Positions 7,269 through 15,336 of a stretch of DNA of 53,209 bases are shown here, one piece after another; position 1 is the stretch's first letter; every line of letters begins with the position of its first letter. The DNA is taken from the NCBI GenBank assembly GCA_964648505.1, contig CAZYMI010000015.1:1-53209 (forward strand). The letters are read 5' to 3'. The notes under the pieces were generated by a model, which ran no database searches, was not told the origin of the DNA, and worked only from the letters and a program-made list of their open reading frames with translations. Source of the stretch: CAZYMI01 sp964648505 (GTDB taxonomy: Bacteria > Pseudomonadota > Alphaproteobacteria > Micavibrionales > Micavibrionaceae). The translations under genes and the position numbers were made by a program.

Positions 7269-9191
7269 TCACGGTACATAAGTATTCGTGCCGCGTGCCT
7301 GCTGAGTAGTACTGATATTATTTTGGGCTTTTAGAACCGCATCTGTGACGGTTTTCTCTTGCGTACGATAATAGTCGCGGATGATATTAATATTTCGCAC
7401 TTGCAACGAATAAGATGCAATTGGCACGTTGCGCTTCATTAACTCACGAATATCGCCCGCAACGCTATCGTATAAGCCTTCGCTCCCAAGCGCTGAATTT
7501 TCTTGCGCTTCTGTTGGTGCTGCAACGTTTGCGACTACCAGCTTGGCCAATATTACGATACCGCAACTTTCAGTTGCGCCCGGCACAGTTTTGCTCTCCT
7601 TTGGCACTTTAACGCCCGTGACAGACGCCAGCAATCCCGTCAGTTCTCGAGACTCCGGCATAAAATTCAGTGCCATGACTGAGCTGTAGCTAACAGGAAA
7701 TTCGAAAGCATTCGTCAGACAATATGATGCGCGCGGGTTTAGTGAAGCAAGTTTCGCTCTCGATATGCCACCCTTGGAATCATAAATCGCACCATCGCGA
7801 TTTAGCTGGATATGATTGCCCAGCCCCGAATACCAAGTCTCGGTCGGAAATGACGACTTACCATCCGGCAGAACCCAGCCGATGGCAATTTCGATCGTAT
7901 TTGATCGGGGAATAGATGAACCTAAAAACGACGGCTCCCCGAATTGCTTGCGGAAAGCAGCGTCAAGATTCTTGAGTGTTTGAGGTACAACTCGTTTTTC
8001 CTGCCGACCTTGACCGTTCGCTGTCGGGATTTGGATAAAGTCGGAAAATTCCTGGCTTCTAACAATTCCTGCGACGCGATTATCCGGAAGCATTAAAAGC
8101 TCTATCGTATCGAACAGTCCATCGCGATCATAGTTAAATCCACCTTCTGGCGTTGCGCATTTAAGGCAAAGCGTCATCTGGCTCACATAAGGTTTTGAGC
8201 GATCACTGCGGAAGTTGTTAACATCTTGATCAAATTGAGCGTCGGCCCGCTTTTGCGTGTAGAATTCTCGCCAGAAATGGCCCTCGCTTGATCGAAATGG
8301 CGAAGGCATGAACCCGCCAAAGGACAAACCATTTATGGCAGGTGTTGCAAGCCGCACTATGCCCTTTTGGGCGGCGCATAAGTTCGTCAGAGCTTGATCA
8401 AGTGTCATGCCAATGCTTACCGTGCGCACGGCGACGAAGCTTGCCGCCACGATCTTTCCGGTACGGCCGAAACATGGTTCGGAAGCAACGATATTCTGGG
8501 CTTCTGTGCGAGCAAATTGAGGGGCGCGTTGATCAAGCGGGCGATCTTTAAGGCGCTTTATCACTTCAGCGACGAGAGGGCTTGCGCTAACCGCTTTATC
8601 GTAGCTCGCTTTGGCTACCAGATAAGAATGTGCGATAATTGCCTTGTCAGTAGGACGCGCCACCGGTGCCGTTCGCGCAAGCGCTTCAGCACTAACGCCT
8701 GAGAAAGTGGTGGAGTGCAGTTCGAACGGCACAGCGCCAATTCCACCAGTGGGGGTCTTGGCAGAGGTCACCTGCAGGCCATCTGGATCAACGGGGACAG
8801 AAGCAACAGGCCCAGACGCAATAGGCGCTGGGGCAGATGGCGTTTCGGCAGGCTGGACTGCTTTCTTCCACGCCTCGCCGAGAGATTCCATAGCATTGAA
8901 GGCTGACTGCGCAAGTTCAGCAAGCTTGGGCATATCTTTCTGGTCGAGCGCAGCCGACAGATCAGTTTCAGCCGCTTTGGCAATCTGATCAAGGTGGTTC
9001 TGCAAGGCTTTGCGCTCAGTGTCGTTCAGACCGGCAACTACCGATTGAACGAAGGCCTCCGACTTTTCCGCATTGTCTGTGAGCGTTGAAGGTCCTGACG
9101 AATCGAAAAATGGACCGATGAGGACCATTGCCGCGATTACAAGTCCGATTGCACCGGTCACAAATGCAACCAATCTCAGACGCCTCGACAT
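7269..9191 (-). CDS. Large membrane-anchored periplasmic protein, 640 aa
   Basis: The family is not recognised. There is one N-terminal membrane anchor (about residues 7-27, rich in Val, Ile and Ala), a helical stretch (about 40-115), a Pro/Ala-rich linker (about 110-140) and a long globular region with several cysteines, including CLKCATPEGGFNYDRDG. The C-terminus is again helical. A GGAGAGG ribosome site precedes the ATG. It is divergent from the membrane-protein and toxin operon starting at 9361 and shares its roughly 170-bp control region, so co-regulation with the toxins is plausible. A scaffold, receptor or export role is a guess from topology and position. Confidence 0.65.
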   Translation of the reverse strand: MSRRLRLVAFVTGAIGLVIAAMVLIGPFFDSSGPSTLTDNAEKSEAFVQSVVAGLNDTERKALQNHLDQIAKAAETDLSAALDQKDMPKLAELAQSAFNAMESLGEAWKKAVQPAETPSAPAPIASGPVASVPVDPDGLQVTSAKTPTGGIGAVPFELHSTTFSGVSAEALARTAPVARPTDKAIIAHSYLVAKASYDKAVSASPLVAEVIKRLKDRPLDQRAPQFARTEAQNIVASEPCFGRTGKIVAASFVAVRTVSIGMTLDQALTNLCAAQKGIVRLATPAINGLSFGGFMPSPFRSSEGHFWREFYTQKRADAQFDQDVNNFRSDRSKPYVSQMTLCLKCATPEGGFNYDRDGLFDTIELLMLPDNRVAGIVRSQEFSDFIQIPTANGQGRQEKRVVPQTLKNLDAAFRKQFGEPSFLGSSIPRSNTIEIAIGWVLPDGKSSFPTETWYSGLGNHIQLNRDGAIYDSKGGISRAKLASLNPRASYCLTNAFEFPVSYSSVMALNFMPESRELTGLLASVTGVKVPKESKTVPGATESCGIVILAKLVVANVAAPTEAQENSALGSEGLYDSVAGDIRELMKRNVPIASYSLQVRNINIIRDYYRTQEKTVTDAVLKAQNNISTTQQARGTNTYVP

Positions 9192-9360
9192 AGCCTCTCC
9201 ACATTCAACTTTTTGCTAGATAACCAAGCTAATCTGGCTGGCAAAGGCGTCAATGGAATTTGCTGAAGGGACGCCAAAAATTTTCATTGTCGTAAGGGAT
9301 TGTCGAGGTCTATTCACCGCGATCCGAGTCTCGATCACCACCTGGCAAATGGAGTTGATG

Positions 9361-9849
9361 ATGGGCGAATTTGATGAAGGTTATAAGGGCTGGCGCTCGT
9401 CATCAGATTATACTCCTGGATCAAATGCTTATAATGGTGCGCGCGCACGGGAATGGTGGGATGACCGAGCAAGAGATCAACGGGCCAGAATGTACCGTGA
9501 AGAAAATGAACGATTCACTAAGTCCTTAGGAAAGAATGGCTCAAATGGTAGTAAGACGAAAAAAGTTGAAGAGCCGGCTGAGCCATTTGGGAGTGGTAAC
9601 CTTCTGTATTGGCTTACTTTTTTAATAGCAGCAGTCTTTCTGCCAGTGGGTGCCTATTTAACATTACCAGAATTTTTGTCAGACTGGATCAAGTTAACGG
9701 CAGCCTGCTTTGCACTTCTAGTCGTATTTGTGATAATTGGCGGATATCGTGAGCCTCTCACCAAATTCTTTAGTTATGTAGAACGCGCAATTCAGATTTC
9801 CGCGCTACTGGGTGTGGTGGGGTACGTTATTTTTGCATTCATGAAATGA
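9361..9849 (+). CDS. Membrane protein, first gene of the toxin operon
   Basis: The start at 9361 is preferred because GGAG lies 6 nt upstream; a longer frame opens at 9253. The 162-aa product has a charged, Trp/Arg-rich cytosolic N-terminus (YKGWRSSSDYTPGSNAYNG, then AREWWDDRARDQ) and about three hydrophobic segments in the C-terminal half. I do not recognise the family. Its stop overlaps the next ATG (ATGA at 9846-9849), so the two are translationally coupled. It is probably an inner-membrane partner of the 410-aa protein that follows. Confidence 0.65.
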   Translation: MGEFDEGYKGWRSSSDYTPGSNAYNGARAREWWDDRARDQRARMYREENERFTKSLGKNGSNGSKTKKVEEPAEPFGSGNLLYWLTFLIAAVFLPVGAYLTLPEFLSDWIKLTAACFALLVVFVIIGGYREPLTKFFSYVERAIQISALLGVVGYVIFAFMK

Positions 9850-11078
9850 TTGGCCCGGCTCACGGGGTGCGAGTGATGGATATTGTATCGCGGTTGTCCG
9901 CCGTGCAGTGGGTCTACATTCCCCGCAAGCTGGGAAGGCTTTCTTCAGTCGCCTCACTTATCATTTCAGACGGTCGATATTTCAGTCGCAGCCCGTTGAT
10001 CGGGCTTATCCTGTTATTGGTATGCCTTGGGCTCGGGTGGTATATCGGGGCAGCTCGCCCGTTATGGATAGGTTTCAACACCTATCTTCTGGAAACGCAG
10101 CACAATCACGTTTTCTCATGCTCACTGCCTTTTATAATGCTGGCGATGGCCATTGGCGGCATGTCCGCGCAGATGGGTTGCTGGTTTTGCCTGGGCTACA
10201 TTGCGGGCGATCTTACCGGATATCAGGTTGCGCCCCAGGGCGAGCATCTGGGATTTTATGCCGGTCTGGCGATCAGCTACATCTTGCTGTGGCAGGTTGT
10301 GTGCCTCGTCCCTGTCATGGCTCGGGTTCTGGCTGTCGCCTGCGTGGGCGGCTTGAGCCCCGTCACGCAGCGCGGGCAGGCTGCGCTGCAATTCATCCTG
10401 ATATGTGCGGGAATCGGCACGACGGGTCTGCTGACCTATTCCTGGATCATGGCGTTTCCCTGGCTGATCCGGCCAGCTTTCGTGTTCACCGGAAACTGGG
10501 TCGATATCACTTACTATATTGACCCTCGAATCCCCGTCGAGAGCATCAAGGTGGTTCAGCGGGATTATATGCGTCCCCTGTTTTGGGAACATCCGATCCT
10601 CTTATGGGGATGCGCCATCTTCCTTGTGCGCATTATTTTTGAGCATCTCTGGCGTCCGCGGCCCGAGCGGCCTGAGCAGGGCGAAGTCAGCCGCGAAAAG
10701 CCGATAACAATGCCAGGCTGGCTGAGAATTCTGGCACGGTCAGCATTTCTCACATTCATGCTGTCGGGCCTGTGCGTTTTCTGGATTCACGCCGTCGTGC
10801 TGTTCGTGGTTCTGCTGGGCCTGTTCGCGGTGCTGGAAAAAGGGCCCATTTTGCCCGAAAATCTTTCGGCAAAAATCGTGAGGCTTCATTTCTCATTTCG
10901 GTTTGTAGGGGCTGTCGTTGCAACGATTGCGCTTACCGATCAATTTATTCCGTTTCTCGCTTATGATGGTGACAATCATAAATCACTACTGCCACTTGTA
11001 GTCGCTGTTCCCATCAACATGCTTGTCTTCAGCTTGTTGCTGGCACCCCGAGGGGCGCGTCAGGTACCGCCCGCATGA
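9846..11078 (+). CDS. Polytopic membrane protein coupled to the toxin genes
   Basis: The 410-aa product has roughly seven to nine hydrophobic segments, an Arg/Pro/Glu-rich cytosolic loop (about residues 265-285) and a Cys-containing CWFC stretch near residue 110. I do not recognise the family. It is coupled to the upstream gene by ATGA and to the toxin ORF by ATGA at 11075-11078. A second in-frame start is at 9876. The final 13 codons are duplicated in front of the second toxin (12079-12122), which makes this gene the anchor of the cassette array. Dedicated export, membrane immunity or surface display of the toxins are the roles its position suggests. Confidence 0.7.
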   Translation: MIGPAHGVRVMDIVSRLSAVQWVYIPRKLGRLSSVASLIISDGRYFSRSPLIGLILLLVCLGLGWYIGAARPLWIGFNTYLLETQHNHVFSCSLPFIMLAMAIGGMSAQMGCWFCLGYIAGDLTGYQVAPQGEHLGFYAGLAISYILLWQVVCLVPVMARVLAVACVGGLSPVTQRGQAALQFILICAGIGTTGLLTYSWIMAFPWLIRPAFVFTGNWVDITYYIDPRIPVESIKVVQRDYMRPLFWEHPILLWGCAIFLVRIIFEHLWRPRPERPEQGEVSREKPITMPGWLRILARSAFLTFMLSGLCVFWIHAVVLFVVLLGLFAVLEKGPILPENLSAKIVRLHFSFRFVGAVVATIALTDQFIPFLAYDGDNHKSLLPLVVAVPINMLVFSLLLAPRGARQVPPA

Positions 11079-11243
11079 GGGCGCGCATNNNNNNNNNNNN
11101 NNNNNNNNNNNNNNNNNNNNNNNNNNNNNNNNNNNNNNNNNNNNNNNNNNNNNNNNNNNNNNNNNNNNNNNNNNNNNNNNNNNNNNNNTCCTTGAGGCGT
11201 TCACGGGCCGTGAAGTGTTTACGGGCCAAAAGCTGACTTGGCT
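11034..11243 (+). repeat. Cassette-head repeat, copy 1 (interrupted by the assembly gap)
   Basis: Positions 11034-11088 equal 12079-12133 and positions 11189-11243 equal 12367-12421, with no mismatch seen. The intervening part is masked by Ns. The repeat covers the end of the membrane-protein gene and the head of toxin 1. Confidence 0.9.
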
Positions 11244-11811
11244 CGACCGAACGATGAATCTGCTACCTGGCCCGAAGGGGCTTGGTAGCGCAGATGACAT
11301 AGCCCGCGCGGCCAAGTCCGTTGAAAATTCAGCAGAAAATGTGGTAGCATCGAATCTGCGGCGTGAAGGAAGGGGGATCGGGAGTGGAGCCGCACTAAGT
11401 AGTGCCGCACGTGGCTTGAGCGGAACTGCAATCGTATCACCGACTCGGGTAGAAGCGTTCCTCGTTAAGAACGGCTTCACGCGGCCAGACGCCAAATCTT
11501 TTGTCGGTTCGTTTGAAGGCCCAATAACTGCTCGGATCGTTCGTTCCAGCGAGGATTTTCTGCGCTACACTGGGAGTCCAACTAGCACAGGCAGTTTCCT
11601 AACAAAGACACGGTTTGCCGATCCTACTTCTGCGATAGAGGGTCTACACTTATCGCCATATGGAAATCCGGCGGCCTACGTCCAAAAGGTGACATCATCT
11701 GGCCGTAGTATCGTCTTTGAAGGCGCGATCAAAAACGGCGGCATCGGAATTAGTCAAACAGTCATTCACAATCGCGGAGCGTTTAAGTTCGGCATAGGCC
11801 AAGGATTTTGA
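11075..11811 (+). CDS. Polymorphic toxin 1 (shared head, tip 1), interrupted by a gap
   Basis: The gene starts at the ATG overlapping the membrane-protein stop. The head is hidden by 100 Ns, but its edges match the toxin 2 head (signal peptide, membrane hairpin, pre-toxin motif). After the gap comes a PT-TG-like motif (EAFTGREVFTGQKLTW), then a linker (AKSVENSAENV ... IGSGAA) shared with toxin 4, then a tip from about VEAFLVKNGF to the end, with SFEGPITARIVR, TGSFLTKTRF and AIEGLHLSPYGN. If the gap is 233 bp, as copy 2 predicts, the frame is restored. The tip resembles polymorphic-toxin C-termini, but its activity is not identified. A TTGA overlap leads to the immunity candidate. Confidence 0.75.
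11089..11188. other. Assembly gap of exactly 100 N
   Basis: A placeholder run inside the first copy of a 343-bp repeat, where short-read assembly would fail. Comparison with 12134-12366 predicts 233 bp of missing sequence, so coordinates downstream are probably understated by about 133. Confidence 0.9.
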
Positions 11812-12077
11812 TCTTGCTATCAGCAAATATTGAACGCGTAATTTTAACCCTTAGTTTGCCGTTGACTCCCGAGGAGGCAGCAGGAGGGTGGACTATGGAT
11901 TCAAAGCGAGCAGTTTTACAGCTCTTTGAAAATCTCTTGAAAAGCGTTGTCGCTGGAACGGACATACCTTATGTCGATCTAGTTCGAACCTTAGATGCTT
12001 GGGGCGTTGAGCGCGGTGGCATTCTTTATCAAGATGCGATGGAGGTTGCCCGAGAGATTAATGCCGAGTCTGGGTGA
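11808..12077 (+). CDS. Immunity candidate for toxin 1
   Basis: An 89-aa protein starting at TTG within TTGA, the same 4-nt overlap geometry as the other three pairs. An internal ATG at 11895 (MDSKRAVLQLFENLL) is an alternative start. It is mostly helical, acidic and soluble, with no recognised motif. The immunity role is inferred from small size, tight coupling to the toxin tip and the array pattern. It is followed directly by the duplicated head of cassette 2. Confidence 0.6.
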   Translation: MILLSANIERVILTLSLPLTPEEAAGGWTMDSKRAVLQLFENLLKSVVAGTDIPYVDLVRTLDAWGVERGGILYQDAMEVAREINAESG

Positions 12078-12078
12078 T

Positions 12079-12421
12079 TTGTTGCTGGCACCCCGAGGGG
12101 CGCGTCAGGTACCGCCCGCATGAGGGCGCGCATGGGCCTCGCCCTACTTGCCCTTCTAACCTGGCCCAGCCCGGCGCTCGCGCATCATTGCGGCGAGTTC
12201 GGGGATTGCGGCGGCATTATCGCAGCCATCGGGGCAGCAGTTGGAATTGCGCTGATCGCTATCGGGGTATTGCTGCTGTTACCAGCACTGCTGGGTGTCA
12301 TCGAAAGCACAATCATAGGTGCCCGAGCGCTTAAAGTCGTCGGTGGTTTGATGACGGGCAAGGGCTTCCTTGAGGCGTTCACGGGCCGTGAAGTGTTTAC
12401 GGGCCAAAAGCTGACTTGGCT
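12079..12421 (+). repeat. Cassette-head repeat, copy 2 (complete, 343 bp)
   Basis: This is a duplication of 11034-11243 plus the masked part. It carries the last 13 codons of the 410-aa membrane protein and the whole toxin head through the pre-toxin motif. Homology stops just after GGCCAAAAGCTGACTTGGCT, where the tips diverge. Confidence 0.9.
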
Positions 12422-12911
12422 TGACAGGGTCGTGGGTATCATTCCTGGCGGACCAGGTGGCGGCGTTGCCGACGATGTTGCCAGAGCTGCCCAGCGGGCA
12501 GAGCGGGGACTGGTCAGAAATCTTCGATCAATTAGCGCTGATACTGTCAACGCGCCGTTCGTTGCGCGAGGTTGGAATCCTCCCTACTCGGCGGGGTCGC
12601 GGGTACGCACCTTTACTACTAAGACCGACCTGAAGTTTGTTCGTGTGACCACAGACAGCCCAGTCGGTGCCTTTCTCGTAAGGCCCAAAGACATTGCGGG
12701 CATGAGGCCGGAGCAAATTCGCATTCATTTGGCCCTTCCAAAGGTGCCAACCCACATATTGGACGTAAACGTTCCTGCAGGCACGAAAATGCAAACCGGC
12801 ATAGTAGCAGCGCAACCAAGTTTCGGCGTGTTGACACGGGGTGGCATTCAATATCAAATCTTGGATCAAATCCCTACCACTAGTTTTGGACCGATGAGGC
12901 AAATCAAATGA
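12120..12911 (+). CDS. Polymorphic toxin 2: secreted head, PT-TG motif, tip 2
   Basis: A 263-aa product. Residues 1-22 form a Sec signal peptide ending ALAHH. A Gly/Ile/Leu-rich membrane stretch follows (about 35-62), then the PT-TG-like pre-toxin motif (about 82-103, with FTGREVFTGQKLTWLDR), then a variable tip. The tip has a VGAFLVRPKDIAGM segment, LALPKVPTHI, VPAGTKMQTG and a closing GGIQYQILDQIP. I recall this pattern from C-termini of secreted polymorphic toxins, possibly ADP-ribosyltransferase-like, but the enzyme class is not proven. It is the only complete toxin in the array. An ATGA overlap couples it to its immunity gene. Confidence 0.8.
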   Translation: MRARMGLALLALLTWPSPALAHHCGEFGDCGGIIAAIGAAVGIALIAIGVLLLLPALLGVIESTIIGARALKVVGGLMTGKGFLEAFTGREVFTGQKLTWLDRVVGIIPGGPGGGVADDVARAAQRAERGLVRNLRSISADTVNAPFVARGWNPPYSAGSRVRTFTTKTDLKFVRVTTDSPVGAFLVRPKDIAGMRPEQIRIHLALPKVPTHILDVNVPAGTKMQTGIVAAQPSFGVLTRGGIQYQILDQIPTTSFGPMRQIK

Positions 12912-13219
12912 CATCAAAGATTGATATCTCGGAAGCTATAATTCAGATTGAATTGAGTGATGGCCATCGCATAATTTTGCAAGATCGCCTCGCAAAGGGC
13001 GAACAATTCTCGAAGGAGGAGCAGTCGAGAAACATTTTTCGCTTAGACTCCAAGAATGAGATTCAATGGCAGGTTTGGAGCCACTTCGATACGGATGGAT
13101 ATCCGTTTACAAACATTCGGATGGATTCCGACAAGCTCCTCGCTTATCGGTGGGATGGAGGCACTTACGAAGTCGACAAGGCGACCGGCTTAGCAGTGCC
13201 ACTTATTTTAGAGCGCTAG
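12908..13219 (+). CDS. Immunity protein candidate for toxin 2
   Basis: A 103-aa soluble protein, predicted beta-rich, with the phrases IIQIELSDGHRIILQDRL, FTNIRMDSDKLLAYRWDGG and YEVDKATGLA. I recall similar small proteins beside toxins with the same tip in other bacteria. It starts inside the toxin 2 stop (ATGA). Its role would be to bind and neutralise the tip in the cytoplasm of the producer. Function is inferred from pairing and resemblance. Confidence 0.75.
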   Translation: MTSKIDISEAIIQIELSDGHRIILQDRLAKGEQFSKEEQSRNIFRLDSKNEIQWQVWSHFDTDGYPFTNIRMDSDKLLAYRWDGGTYEVDKATGLAVPLILER

Positions 13220-13250
13220 GTTTAGTTATTAATCCCGAACCAAGCAGCAA

Positions 13251-13763
13251 GTGCCAGTTGGAAAAGTGCTTGATCGTTACGGTGAGCCTAGCGGAAGGTT
13301 TCTGGGTGAACCCGGATCATCGATCAGTGCGCGGGGAATGCCTCAAGGGGCAGAGCGGGGACTGGCCAAGGAGTTTGGCGCAGCTGCCGCAAAAGGCTCA
13401 CCAGATTGGTTTGATGGCGTAGCAAGAGCGGCCACAAAGATTCCTGACAGTGGGAAGTTGGTGTTAGGTCATTTCACGAAAAAAGGTGTTAGCTACCAGA
13501 AGATGGCCGCGCACTACAAGGCGACCTATTTTAAGGTAGATGATTGGGCATCAGTGACGAAGGGGTTATCTCGGGATGAGATTTGGAAGGTCAACGAAAC
13601 TTTCCTAAATCAGCAGATCAAACAGGGAAAACAAATATTGCTTTCGCACAACCCCGCAACCGCAAGGGCAGGTTCCTTTTTCGAGAAGGAAGTGACATAT
13701 CTTGGTAGATTGGGCTATACTTTCAAACAGAACAACCAGTGGACCTGGGAGGCGATGCGATGA
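13251..13763 (+). pseudogene. Orphan toxin tip 3 (no head), composite
   Basis: The frame opens just after a stop at 13230 and has no signal peptide or pre-toxin motif; GTG 13251 is the only early start and lacks a ribosome site. The first about 35 residues (VGKVLDRYGEPSGRFLGEPG, then SISARGMPQ) resemble the N-terminal strand of TNT-type NAD glycohydrolase toxins. After an 18-bp seam shared with toxin 2, a different tip follows, with WKVNETFLNQQIKQGKQILL and GSFFEKEVTYLGRLGYTF, a pattern I recall from other secreted-toxin C-termini. It looks like a displaced tip kept as a silent donor, still joined to an intact immunity gene. The domain names are from memory. Confidence 0.65.
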
Positions 13764-14134
13764 ATATTAAAAACATTCCTACCGACGAGGATTTTGCGCG
13801 CGCGCGCGCGGCAATGGAGCATGATGATCGTGGCCTCAGTGAAGTTTGTGACACAATCAAAGATCGCTTCGCCGCAAGCGGACTTCATCAGTTTTTCATT
13901 CTCTATTCTCCCCGTGATAACTTATTTGTTTGCTATTTATTTTTTAGCAATGAGGATCAGCAAATTTCGTCCAATAAGTCTGGCCTGATCCTAAGCATAC
14001 AAACTATGGTTTTGGAAGAACTCGAGCGAGTGGGACGAGGGAATAAGTCGGAACTGAAAGTGAATTTCGAGATTGACAACGATGAGAATGTACAAAGCGA
14101 ATACGGCAGCGACTATTACGCAAGACTTCGTTAA
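13760..14134 (+). CDS. Immunity protein candidate for tip 3
   Basis: A 124-aa acidic protein starting at ATG 13760, which overlaps the tip 3 stop by 4 nt. It has an N-terminal helix (DEDFARARAAMEHDDRG), a central beta segment (QFFILYSPRDNLFVCYLFF) and an acidic C-terminus. Its reading frame is intact although the toxin part is headless, as expected if protection against sibling cells carrying the active tip is still selected. The family is not recognised. Confidence 0.65.
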   Translation: MNIKNIPTDEDFARARAAMEHDDRGLSEVCDTIKDRFAASGLHQFFILYSPRDNLFVCYLFFSNEDQQISSNKSGLILSIQTMVLEELERVGRGNKSELKVNFEIDNDENVQSEYGSDYYARLR

Positions 14135-14204
14135 TTGTGTCAATTGTTTACATTGTGAGAATACATGAAATTATACGTCATGCCGTGTCTCACTGATTTG
14201 ACCA

Positions 14205-14619
14205 CTATATTATAAAACTCATAATCGCGATCACCAGCATCCACCGTATTAGCGTTTCGACGACCGCGAAAATGGCGACGAGTGGTGATTTGAACCAAAA
14301 GACAATCCACCAGCCGCAAAGAGATGCAGCACCAGCGGTGCCAATCGCCCACCAACCCGTCAGGCTTGCCCATTGGGCGAAAACCAGCCCATACCATCCT
14401 GATACGCGGGCTGTGGCCAAAACGAGCAGTTTGTATAGCCCTCACCCGCAATCCGAGACTTTTGGTCCTTGCGGCATTCATCCAAGCGCCGCTGTTCAGC
14501 TTCCGCACACCTCTCTGCGTTATCCCACTTGCATTGCCTGGCTCCCACGAGCCAAACGAGCCGTATTCGTGTTGCCAAGATGGCGTTGAACCATAATAGC
14601 CGCTTGTATATACGGCATC
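14205..14619 (-). pseudogene. Antisense membrane-protein remnant, copy A
   Basis: On the minus strand the 3' part (14205-14420, TTG start) encodes a hydrophobic stretch with about two to three membrane segments (GWYGLVFAQWASLTGWW and the following residues). Upstream, in another frame, is CKWDNAERCAEAEQRRLDEC, which looks coding. A -1 shift at a TTTT would join them. The 5' end is cut off at about 14619, where the DNA switches to the toxin 4 head. The same arrangement recurs at 15667-16108. It is either a gene that decayed before duplication or two overlapping small genes. Confidence 0.5.
14359..14619. repeat. 261-bp perfect repeat, copy A
   Basis: I find no difference from 15836-16096 (offset 1477). 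The flanking 14205-14358 is only moderately similar to 15682-15835, so identity rises abruptly at the border, a sign of recent gene conversion or recombination. Confidence 0.85.
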
Positions 14620-14661
14620 ATCATTCTGATTGCGGGGCTTACGATCCTGTTTCCTCAGATC

Positions 14662-15336
14662 ATGGCGTTCGTGTTTCGAGCGGATGCCGTAAAAGGCGTG
14701 ATCGACGCCGTGACGGGTGTGGACGGATTTACAGGCCAGAAGCTTACTTGGCTTGAGCGGATGATGAACCTGACCCCAGGCAGGAAGGCTTCAAAGCTTG
14801 CGGACGAAGCGGCGGAAGCCGCTGTACGGGCAGGTCGAGCAGCCAAGTCAGTTGAAAATTCAACAGAAAATGTGATAGAATCAGTTCTGCGGCGTGAGGG
14901 AAAGGAAATTGGATCGGGAGCCGCAGGCAATGTTTCCTCGCCCTCTGCGTTGGCCCAAGCATTTCAAGGAAAAGGTGCATATCCTGGCGTTGATAGGTTC
15001 CGTGATATTACGCTCAAGAAGGGAACGATAGTATACGCGGGAGAGCCAGGTGCATCTGGTTTTTTTACTACAAGTAGCGCCTTCTCTCGAACAGGTAATG
15101 ATGCAACAGCAATTTTTGAAGGTTTACAAGTCGCATCCTATCAAGGTGCATACCGGCCGGGTATCACAGCCTTTGTTGTTACCCGAGACACAGCCGCTGC
15201 CTTTGCCATTGCTAGGGCCAACCCTCAGTTTGGGGCAGGCGGCCTTCCACAAATCTACATCCCCAATTTCAACCAATTTACGACGCCAACAGTCGGGTAT
15301 CCTTTGTCAAATATCATTCTAGGAGTCTCGAAATGA
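14662..15336 (+). CDS. Polymorphic toxin 4 with truncated head
   Basis: The open frame extends back to 14590, through a hydrophobic stretch (CIYGIIILIAGLTILFPQIM) that parallels the head membrane segment, but there is no signal peptide and the first ATG is 14662. A PT-TG-like motif (TGVDGFTGQKLTWLER) and the AKSVENS...ENV...IGSGAA linker shared with toxin 1 follow. The tip from about residue 95 carries LKKGTIVYAGEPGASGFFTT and ARANPQFGAGGLPQIYIPNF, a pattern typical of Rhs/secreted toxin tips that I associate loosely with the ADP-ribosyltransferase fold. It is coupled by ATGA to its immunity gene. The missing head suggests it is stored rather than secreted. Confidence 0.7.
   Translation: MAFVFRADAVKGVIDAVTGVDGFTGQKLTWLERMMNLTPGRKASKLADEAAEAAVRAGRAAKSVENSTENVIESVLRREGKEIGSGAAGNVSSPSALAQAFQGKGAYPGVDRFRDITLKKGTIVYAGEPGASGFFTTSSAFSRTGNDATAIFEGLQVASYQGAYRPGITAFVVTRDTAAAFAIARANPQFGAGGLPQIYIPNFNQFTTPTVGYPLSNIILGVSK

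Noticed and set aside
11089..11188. N-run taken as real spacer of 100 bp
   Set aside because: Exactly 100 Ns is a standard placeholder, and the repeat predicts 233 bp.
13794..13809. CG dinucleotide run (GCGCGCGCGCG) as Z-DNA or phase-variable repeat
   Set aside because: It is short and lies within an intact immunity frame; no sign of length variation can be seen from one sequence.
14205..14619. Programmed -1 frameshift in the antisense membrane gene
   Set aside because: A -1 step at TTTT would join two coding-like frames, but a second break further upstream makes simple decay more likely; recorded as pseudogene.
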